Source: Trematomus loennbergii (lineage: Eukaryota > Chordata > Actinopteri > Perciformes > Nototheniidae). Taken from it: DNA of 64,000 bases. The stretch is taken from positions 536,001-600,000 of the forward strand of contig JAAOOA010000128.1 in NCBI GenBank assembly GCA_012861695.1, written 5' to 3'. Every line of letters starts with the position of its first letter. The first letter of the stretch is position 1. The notes beneath the pieces were generated by a model. That model had not been told where the DNA came from. It was given only the letters and a program-made list of their open reading frames with translations, and did not search any database. Below are positions 56,900-64,000 of this stretch, in pieces. The position numbers and the translations under genes are program-made.

Positions 56900-57976
56900 G
56901 GAGGGGGTCAGATGCCAACTAACCCACAACCCCCCCCCCTTCAAATCCTGTGTTGCCCCAGCAAGCACAGACGAGGAGAAAGAGCCAGACATGTCCAAGA
57001 GATAAAACCTTATAAAGGGGCCTGGCGTCGACTGTGCATATATCCTCACACTCACACCGTTGAATAAGGCTGTTGACACAGCTACAGCCCGTGTGGAGTG
57101 CGCACAAATCCCCGTGGGGCAGGCTCTCCCTGCCTGTCCGTAGGCATGTGCAATGCACTCGCAGAGCCAGCCTGCCAGGTGTTTCTTGACAGAGCTTTCC
57201 CGATCACCCCGCCCCCGAAGCACACAAACAGCTGTTCGGTGCGTCTAAGGGCAGCCGTGTGCTCCACATAACATGCTAGCGCACGCACCGGGCAGAGGAG
57301 GTGCAGTTTAGCCTCCCTGGCCCCACCATGGGGGGGAGACTAAAACCCCCTAACTGAATAGCCCTCGACCTGAACGCACTCCTTAGGTCTTTAGGCACAA
57401 AGGAGGGGTTCGGTCTGAGTGTTGCGCCGCTCCGGTCACCCCGAATTAGTAAACATCTCGGGTGCACCAACAGAGCAGTTAACTCGGACACTCTTTTGGC
57501 TGACGTTAAGGCAAGAAGCAAAGCTGTTTTCCACGACAATGCTTTCAGAGAGGAGAGCTCCAGAGGCTCAAATGGTCCCGAGGCCAGAGCCTCGAGCACT
57601 AGGGGCAGGTCCAACTGCGGGGTGGAGACGTGCACTACAGGGCGCAGTCTCCTAACCCCCTGTAAAAACCGCGACAACAGTGGTTGACTAAAGGCTGACC
57701 TGCCACCAAATCCCTCATGACAGGACGAGATGGCTGCTGCATACACTTTCACTGTGGAATGCGCAAGCCCTCTGTCCACCATAACTGTAAGAAGGATAAA
57801 ATAGAGCCCAACTCACAAGATAGGGGCTCTATTCCCCGCTCCTCACACCAATGCTGGAATCTCAACCACTTTGGCCTGTAACAGGCTGTGGTGGATTCTG
57901 CTCTAGCTGCCTGGATAGACTGAATAACGCTGTCAGACAATCCACCCTGTCTCAGCCTGTCCCTCTCAGGAGCCAA
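56900..57976 (-). pseudogene. DIRS tyrosine recombinase, frameshifted
   Basis: The enzyme that inserts circular DIRS DNA. Starts at about 57976 with RLRQGGLSDSVIQSIQAARA and FQHWCEERGI, shifts frame near 57785, and continues as STVKVYAAAISSCHEGFGGR and LLLALTSAKRVSEL (first catalytic Arg). Another shift near 57280 leads to CYVEHTAALRRTEQLFVCFG, and a third near 57220 to AHSTRAVAVSTALFNG (His-x-x-Arg box) and FIRFYLLDMSGSF (catalytic Tyr). The residues survive but are spread over three frames. Confidence 0.9.
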
Positions 57977-58747
57977 GCCTGAAGAGGACGGCCCAGAGTG
58001 GGTAACGCCCCGATTGCACCTGCCCCTTGAGACATCGCCCCCCAGAACTGGGGGATCGCCCAGGGCTGCCCACCTTCATCTGTGTCATTTCTGAGTACCA
58101 CGGAGCCCCGACGCGATCCGGTGCCACCAGAATGACTGCCAGACGTTCTCGCCTCACTCTCCCCAGGAGAGGGAGAATGAGACGCAGCGGTGGAAAGGCA
58201 TAGAGCAGCTTCCTTGGCCATGGCTCGTGTGCAAACGCGTCCACCCCCAAGGGCGGGTCGTCGCTCAGGGCCATGGAGAACCACAGGGCACAGTGGCTGT
58301 TGCGCCGGCTGGCGAACAGGTCCACTTCCGCTCTCCCGAACTGGGCCCAGATCTGCTTCACCACCTCCGGGTGAAGCACCCACTCGCCTGGCAGGGGGCC
58401 GCCCCTCGACATGAGGTGGCCCCTCTGTTCTCCAGTCCCGGGACATGGAGGGCTCTCAGAGATAACACCACCTCTGAGGCCCATAACCACAGCTCCTCCG
58501 CTGTGGTCAACAAGGAGGCGGAGCGGACTCCGCCCTGCCTGTTGATATAAGCCACTGTGGTGCTGTTGTCGCTCCTGACCATTACATGTCTCCCCTGAAT
58601 TAGGGGCATGAAATGCCGGAGGACTAACACTACTGCCCGTAGCTCTAGGAGGTTGCTGTGTCGAGACTCTGTCAGAGCCCAGCGCCCACCTATAGCCCTC
58701 TTCAGGCAGGTCCCTCCCCATCCTGTTCTGGACGCGTCCGTGAACAC
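57966..58747 (-). pseudogene. DIRS RNase H and linker
   Basis: TDASRTGWGGTC carries the first acidic residue, NLLELRAVVLVLRHF the Glu, and MVRSDNSTTVAYINRQGG the next Asp of RNase H, which removes RNA from the hybrid. A shift near 58450 leads to VDLFASRRNSHCALWFS and LGVDAFAHEPWPRKLLYAFP, a conserved DIRS segment between RNase H and recombinase. It overlaps the start of the recombinase by a few bases. Confidence 0.9.
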
Positions 58748-58756
58748 TGTGATGTA

Positions 58757-59744
58757 CAGTGACGTGCGGTGAGGTTCATGGCTGGTGAGGCACTGAGTCA
58801 GATTTACAAATATTATATTTTGACCTTAATCGAAATATTCGGTTATTTTCAAAAGCTTTTTTAGTCTGATGCTTCGATTCATTTTAAACAGACCGTTCAA
58901 CAAAAGGATACCCAAAATCTAAATATTGGATTGTTCTTTCTTAGTAAGATCCCATTTTCATTACAAATGTGGTCTTACCATGACTTGAAGATGAAGTCCA
59001 TGCTATCCTTCTGGACAACAATCTCTATTACTTTTTTGTAAAAGTCCTCCTTATCTTCCTGTAGTTTCAAAAGTCTAGTTTGTTGTTACGTCTACCGTCT
59101 CTGCGTAGAATTACAGTAGCAACAAGAACCTGTGGGCTCACGTGCGCCCCCTTCAGTGCGGCAGAGGTTATGGCTGCCTCCCCTGGTGCATTTTCATTGC
59201 CGTTGAGACCAGCGAGCCTAAATATCATATATACGTGAAATAAGTTATTTAGAGACTATGGATGGCGAGGATAAATGTAATAAAGGGATCTACATACATT
59301 ACATTGGTGACCTACAGTGAGATGGTAACAGGCATGCGCTTAGGGCCCGCTTTCCAGCCAGTTTCTGTGGGGTGACGCATTCTGAGGTGAGGCAGATCTC
59401 ATCTGTGCCTCACCTCAGCCCACAGTAAATGGCTTGAGCGCGCTCACAAAATAAGTGCCCGCGCTACATTAGTGCCCGCGCTCCAGCAAGTTACTGTGGG
59501 CTTACGAGAGGCAGAGCACGCCCTTGCCTCACTTGTCATCGCTCCCGTAGCGGAGCTCGGCAAATTTGCTGATTTTGACTATAAAAAGCGATTAGAATCA
59601 TACATAAATCACACTTACAACACAGATCAGTGGAGACATTTTATTATTATTACTATTTCGTTTTTCTTTAGTTGTTTTTCCGTTACATTGGAGTATGACA
59701 GGTGAGGCTCTGCCTCCCCTGCCTCCACTGACTGCACGTCGCTG
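58757..59744. mobile_element. hAT MITE inside the DIRS element, GACGTGC family
   Basis: Ends cagtgacgtgcggtgaggtt and the complement of cagcgacgtgcagtcagtgg, with a perfect 8-bp duplication gtgatgta (58749-58756 and 59745-59752). Contains repeated agtgcccgcgct and ggtgaggc motifs. Removing it and one TSD rejoins DIRS coding as SYITVFTDAS. 988 bases, no transposase. Confidence 0.95.
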
Positions 59745-59752
59745 GTGATGTA

Positions 59753-60392
59753 GGAGGTCACCCGTCCCAGTGGAGACCCCCTCCGGAGGTGGTCCGGAGA
59801 CCCCCAAAACAAAGCCTGTTCCCGGGACCCAGCCATGACTATGAGGTTGTCTATGTAAAATAAAACTCTCATGCCGTGTGCGCGCAGCGGTTGAGGCGCT
59901 GTGGCCACACATTTGCTGAATGTGTGTGGGGATAGGGAATAACCGAACGGCAGCCTGTTACTCGTAGGCTATTCCCTGGAAGACAAAACGCAGATACTTT
60001 CTGTGCTCTGGAGCAATTTCCACATGAAAGTACGCGTCTTTCAGGTCGATGGTGGTGAACCAATCGCCTGGCTGCACAAGCCCTAGTAACTGTTTCACAG
60101 TTAACATGCGGAATTTCCTGCAGGAAATATGACGATTCAGGCCCCGGAGATCTAGAATAGGTCTGAATTCCCCTGTTTTCTTGAGAACCAGGAAATACAT
60201 GGAATAAAGACCCTTCTCTCTGTGCCGAGGATGCACAACAGATACAGCCTGTTTCTGCACCAGAGCCTGAATCTCTGCTGAGAGGAAACCCATCTCCTCC
60301 TGGGAAGACAGATTTACCTCTCGCACGCCCATAAAAGGAGGTGGGACGCTGCAAAACTGGAGTAGATAACCCCGTTTCAGCGTCCTATCCAT
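59753..60392 (-). pseudogene. DIRS reverse transcriptase, degenerate
   Basis: The main frame (59958-60392) has FSAEIQALVQ-like helix text, VSVVHPRHREKGLYSMYFLV, GEFRPILDLRGLNRHI and WFTTIDLKDAYFHVEIAPEH (first catalytic Asp). It ends at a stop near 59958. A one-base loss there shifts the rest, LPFGYSLSPHTFSKC and FYIDNLIVMAG, where YIDD is expected, so an active-site Asp is Asn. About 150 residues between this point and RNase H are missing. Confidence 0.88.
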
Positions 60393-60426
60393 CCACCTTG
60401 TCAGTACACAGCTGAGTTTCCATTCC

Positions 60427-60849
60427 TCATAACATTGTGTTAATGGGCAAGCCCTTAGCTGTGGGGCCGCAGCTATAAAGCTGTGATACTCTCTGATGAC
60501 CCGCTCCGCCGCATAACTCCCCGTAAAGGGAAGATTTGCCCGTGGGGGGTCGAAACAGAAAGGGCCGATTATCTATTGAGGACCCTGAACGCACCGCCGC
60601 ACGCTCACGTGTGAGCGCACGCTCCATCATAATGCTATTTTCATCACTATGGAAAACAGCATTAACCGGAGCTTTTACAGGCGTAGTGTGTTTTACTAAG
60701 GCCCCTGAACACACCGCCACGCGCCTTTTTACAAGTGCGGGCGTTGCTATAATGCAGCCTCTATCACTATGGTAAACAGCATTATTTGGAGTCTTAGCCT
60801 CAGGCATAGAGTGTTTTCTAACAGAAAAACGTCGGCCATAATGTACCAC
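60427..60849 (-). pseudogene. Open frame between DIRS gag and RT with an internal duplication
   Basis: 140 residues containing two related halves, NAVYHSDRGCIIATPALVKR and NAVFHSDENSIMMERALTRE, so about 117 bases were duplicated in tandem. I do not recognise a domain. It may be the end of gag or spacer made open by duplication. Confidence 0.45.
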
Positions 60850-60993
60850 TATAACAGTGCTGCCTGCGGTTTATCACTCTCATCTGCGCACTCCCACTAG
60901 CCTCCTCCCTAACGGGAGCTATAGCTGGGGCGGCGAGTGGGGAATTTGTACAGTCATCAACATGTGTAAGTGTATTGTGGAAACAAAGGACAC

Positions 60994-61350
60994 TCAGACT
61001 TGGATACAGATCAACACCATCTTTATTATTAAAAGTTTTGACAGGGATCTGGGCATTAAATAGGGAGGAGGCGGGATTCGCCCTCGCGTCCCCGGTAGAG
61101 AGAATCTCCCCCCCACCGAGGCGCTACCTCCCCCCGCTAGACAACTCCGCGAAGATGGAGCTCCCCACCCGGGTGCTATCTGCTGTTGCGGAACCTGCCC
61201 CGGTCGGGCAGCCCTTCCCTGTGACTGCCGGTATGCCGGTGCCACGGGGTGGGCCGTAGAGGTGGAGGGCGCCGCAGCTATGGGACCCCTGTGCCGGCGC
61301 CTCTCCCTCCGCTTCACTGTCGCACTACGCTCCCTCCCCTGGGACAGGGT
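60994..61350 (-). pseudogene. DIRS gag, C-terminal part
   Basis: A basic, Arg/Pro/Gln-rich frame (RERSATVKRRERRRHR, QGRAARPGQVPQQQIAPGW), like the C-terminal RNA-binding part of fish DIRS gag. It starts at the break with the dispersed repeat, so the N-terminal Cys motif (seen in the 14.7-kb copy) is missing. Confidence 0.6.
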
Positions 61351-61760
61351 AGTCACTCAGAGGGGGGTACTATTTATTTTCAAATGCATATAGGCAATGC
61401 CACCCATTTACATGTACTGTAGGCTACACTGCTCTTTCAGTCAAGAATTTGAATGGGATGGGGAGACGTGTGTGATTAAAAATGAGTGGCCAAACTATGG
61501 CCAAACTAAGACTTAGTTTTTCAAAAGAGAAAATGCAGATATTATATAAAAAACTAAAGTTAAAATCTTGTTTTTAATGCCCCAAGAGCAATAAAAACAC
61601 TTGGTAAAAAAATCCTGAGTGAGGCTTTCATAAATTGCATTTAGCTGACGCTTTTATCCAAAGTGACTTACTATTTAATAAATGATAAATGATTATTCAT
61701 AACAAATATGAGTGATGTGTGATTATTATTCATGCTATATACTGATATAGGGCTAAGTAA
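61351..61760 (+). repeat. Dispersed repeat, blocks D and A joined
   Basis: gtcactcagaggggggtact, then tttcaaatgcatataggcaa, gaatgggatggggagacg and the whole of block A (18625-18890). It shows the normal order D then A, with the DIRS break directly upstream. Confidence 0.82.
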
Positions 61761-62083
61761 TGAAGTAAAAAGATATGATTCTACACTGTATTGAAGTAAA
61801 CATGTATTATTTTGAATTGTATTTTAGTGAACATGTATTGTTTGAACTGTTTTAGGTAATCACAAACGGGTTTTGATAATCACTTAGAATAGGAATGTTA
61901 TTCTCACTTTTAAACTCACTGACTCAGAGATTCTGTGTTTCACACACCAACATCGCTCCTTATCACCCCTAAAAGCCAGATGTTTTTTTAAGTCGTTAAA
62001 GACATCATTAAATAGGTGAGGAAAAGTTTAAATGTCTGAAGGAGGATAGTTTATGTGAAAAAACCCCATGGAAAGGAATAGAG
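61761..62083. other. No feature seen
   Basis: AT-rich spacer between the dispersed repeat and the TTAA element. Confidence 0.5.
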
Positions 62084-62270
62084 TTAAAGCTCCCATGTCA
62101 TGCTTTTCCGGTTATTACCCGTCCCCTTGTGTGTTATGAAGGTTTTTATGCATGTAAACGGTGTGCAGAGTCAAAACCCTCAAAGTACACCCTGTAGCGA
62201 GTAAAACTCTAACACAGAAAATACCTCCCCAAAACGCCTCGTTGGAGATACGTCACTGCCCATTTGATTC

Positions 62271-62306
62271 TTCCGGGTACCGCATGATGTCATGCGGTAC
62301 CCGGAA
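62271..62306. repeat. Perfect 17-bp-arm hairpin
   Basis: ttccgggtaccgcatga, two bases, then its exact complement. It lies 5 bases before the first start codon of the split gene and would form a GC-rich hairpin in the leader RNA. Confidence 0.96.
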
Positions 62307-62310
62307 CGAA

Positions 62311-63147
62311 ATGGACCAATCCCGAAGAGCTATGGCCACACCAGCAGCGGCGGGTTCCTCCTCCAGAGGTTCGAAGAACCGGCATTTCACAGACGAAAGC
62401 TTCCAAAACATTGCCCAGTTTGAGGCCGGATATGCACAGCTTGTTTGGACCGTTTGGAGCAGGGGAAGATCTGGGTATACAACCTGTAAGTTTGCATTGT
62501 TATTTGTGTATTTATCAAACAAGACTGTTTAAATGTGTAAACTGTGTTGGACTGCTAAGCCATTGACACAGTGCTAACTGTGCTAACTAAGTTGCTAGAG
62601 TTTCCATATATCAACTCTAATATCAGCAGATGGCCTTGCATACATGTATCTCATAGCAGGAGAATGTCTGCATTCACACACACGGAATACTCATACAGTA
62701 TACTGTACTGTGATTTACCGTACATTGTGACCGTACATATACTGCATGTAGCTAACGAGGCTAGCTGTATGCTAGCGCAAAACAATGTATTCATGCAAGT
62801 TACATTGTATGGTAGCAGAATACCCGTATGCGATTACAATTATAAACACGTTATTGCTAGCCTAATATGAACCACTAGCTTTTGTTCATAGTAGTTTTAT
62901 TACACTGCATTATAGTTGCCTTTCCTCCAAGCTAACGTTCATATCGTGTTAGCTACCAAGGTAAACAAAGCTAGGTTAGCATATTAGCAGGCAAGCTGTT
63001 CATTACACAACTACTACTAACGAATCTAAAACAACTTAGTTTCTCTAATATTTTGTGATTTGCATTTGATTTCGTCCAGCCAGATCCTGGCGGACAATCC
63101 ATGACGTGCTAAAAGGCACTTCTACTACTACTGAGGCGTCGTGCTAA
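62311..63147 (+). CDS. Putative two-exon mini-gene in the TTAA element
   Basis: Exon 1 (62311-62485) starts at ATG (MDQSRRAMATPAAAG) and includes NRHFTDESFQNIAQFEAGYA and LVWTVWSRGRSGYTT. It ends at a GTAAGT donor at 62486. An acceptor, ttgatttcgtccag, ends at 63079. Spliced, the frame continues in phase (SRSWRTIHDVLKGTSTTTEA) to TAA at 63145-63147, giving about 80 residues, with AATAAA 104 bases later. Splice sites, phase and poly-A signal agree, but no family is recognised. It may be the remains of a longer transposase or accessory gene. Confidence 0.45.
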
Positions 63148-63250
63148 AAGGCACCGCAGCACCGGCTGTGCGCAGCAAGATGCGAGGAGGAGGAATGGAT
63201 GATATACCGTGTATATATGTATATTTATGTTCATTTTGTACATTTCTAAA

Positions 63251-63256
63251 AATAAA
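63251..63256 (+). terminator. Polyadenylation signal AATAAA of the mini-gene
   Basis: AATAAA followed by a T/G-rich segment, about 104 bases after the predicted stop. Confidence 0.45.
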
Positions 63257-63424
63257 GTTTAATGGAAATACTTAGTAGGCCTATCCTTTCTTCCCTGAAT
63301 TCATATATAGCAAACCATGATTTGATTTATCATCAAACAGTAGTAGTTTATAACGGGTAAAAAATAACTTACTCTTTGTTATGAGCGGCTCGTAGGCCAC
63401 AAAGACAAGGAGACATACACGAGT

Positions 63425-63724
63425 TTACAAAACCACGGCACATTTATTGTCGTAAATGCAGATATAGGTGGTTGAGAGGATCGCAGTTAGTCTTCCTGCA
63501 GCCGCTTTGGAGAGAGACTGGGGCCGTAGTGTCCGGAGGTGTCCGTGATCGTGCTGATTAGCCTCTTCAGCTCCAACCCATCGTAAGACAAAGGCCCTGG
63601 GGCCGTCACACTCTTCTATAACAACAGTTACAAATATATATGTATATAAAATATATGGCTGTGCCGACGCCATGATAAGACTGATGTTACGCTGAGAGCA
63701 GCCGGGAAAAGCACTGTTAGACAT
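63425..63724 (-). pseudogene. Minus-strand open frame in the TTAA element
   Basis: 99 codons, no motif recognised (EECDGPRAFVLRWVGAEEAN in the middle). AATAAA on this strand at 63443-63448 lies just before the stop. It converges on the mini-gene, as in elements that carry two opposite genes. Low confidence that it is expressed. Confidence 0.25.
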
Positions 63725-64000
63725 GGGCGCAGCCTCTCTGGTGGTTGACTAATCAGAACGAGTGGCCGAGCTGACCAATCGGAGCACACTAGGCTCACAG
63801 GGAGGGGGGGGCTAGAGCTCCAACAAGCCGTTTAGTGGAGAAAGTGAATACTGCTGAATACACATGCTTGACAGAGATGCTGTATGCGAAACCAATGTGA
63901 GTTTGGAAAATTGCACAGTATAAATCTATTTTAGTATACCTCAACAATGTAATTATGATCAGTGGAAATGGCCATGACATGGGCCCTTTAAGATTCGAAT

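Larger units (their letters stand above)
56421..61350 (-). mobile_element. DIRS-type tyrosine-recombinase retrotransposon
   Basis: Minus-strand order: gag C-terminal part, RT, RNase H, linker, tyrosine recombinase, terminal repeat. There is no integrase or LTR. Coding is broken by frameshifts and by a hAT MITE at 58757-59744, and the RT lacks the stretch between its active site and RNase H. The 5' end stops inside gag at about 61350, directly against the dispersed repeat, so the left terminal repeat is missing. Confidence 0.92.
62088..63987. mobile_element. TTAA-flanked element with a residual split gene
   Basis: Inverted ends agctcccatgtcatg and the complement of agggcccatgtcatg, flanked by TTAA (62084-62087 and 63988-63991). 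The interior has an exon-like frame with a splice donor, a 590-base intron-like stretch, a splice acceptor, a short second exon and AATAAA at 63251, then a minus-strand open frame with its own AATAAA (63443-63448). TTAA and the AGGG end suggest Kolobok or piggyBac. No full transposase, so it is an internally deleted derivative or an unusual coding MITE. Confidence 0.75.

Noticed and set aside
57419..58550. Plus-strand frames of up to 107 codons
   Set aside because: They oppose the DIRS recombinase and RNase H on the minus strand and carry no motif.
1..64000. CRISPR arrays, operons, ribosome-binding sites, tRNA or rRNA genes
   Set aside because: The sequence is vertebrate-type with interspersed repeats and split coding; no regularly spaced repeats or RNA-gene signatures were seen.

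Overview
The window looks like gene-poor, repeat-dense euchromatin of a teleost fish. No complete host gene, rRNA, tRNA, operon or CRISPR array is visible. The evidence for a teleost is the mix of element families: L2 and Rex1 LINEs, a BEL/Pao LTR element, a DIRS-type tyrosine-recombinase element, GTF2IRD2-like hAT transposons, and many non-autonomous DNA elements with clean target-site duplications (TSDs). The base is AT-rich and non-coding, with GT/CA microsatellites.

Layout. 1-5310: a Rex1-like scrap at the edge, then AT-rich DNA with a 250-bp GT array. 5311-8300: an almost complete L2 LINE on the minus strand. 8842-10432: a Harbinger-like inverted-repeat element carrying a broken LINE inside it. 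10707-13990: a nearly full-length hAT transposon with one frameshift. 14186-15110: a piece of a Harbinger-like MITE broken by a DIRS terminal repeat and gag fragment. 17.9-25.6 kb: a mosaic of an unclassified dispersed repeat, cut by an L2 3' end, a LINE tail split by a TTAA element, and a Rex1 LINE split by a 1-kb Harbinger-like element. 25.9-27.5 kb: reversed MITE and hAT pieces holding another hAT MITE. 28.77-29.27 kb: a ZNF862-like coding exon broken by a hairpin MITE. 30.6-31.6 kb: a 1-kb fold-back element. 32.3-38.97 kb: a BEL/Pao gag-pro-RT element opened twice, by a 2.26-kb hAT and by a 1.64-kb hAT MITE. 39-41.3 kb: a diverged duplication and small MITEs. 41.3-50.2 kb: mostly featureless, with a 170-bp hairpin at 43.4 kb and a hAT MITE at 48.1 kb. 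50.2-52.1 kb: a hAT MITE with a Harbinger-type MITE inside it. 54.4-55.9 kb: a long-TIR element. 56.1-61.35 kb: a DIRS element on the minus strand, broken by a hAT MITE. 62.09-63.99 kb: a TTAA-flanked element that still has a two-exon mini-gene.

How it fits together. The region records serial insertion. Where the inserts hit coding DNA (BEL, Rex1, DIRS RT/RNase H, the ZNF862-like exon), removing insert plus one TSD restores the reading frame across the junction, which dates the events relative to one another. The autonomous elements are all broken by stops, frameshifts or catalytic-residue changes. The near-identical L2 3' ends and the clean TSDs suggest that some activity is recent. Family names come from recognised protein motifs, terminal sequences and TSD lengths read by eye. 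No database search was possible.
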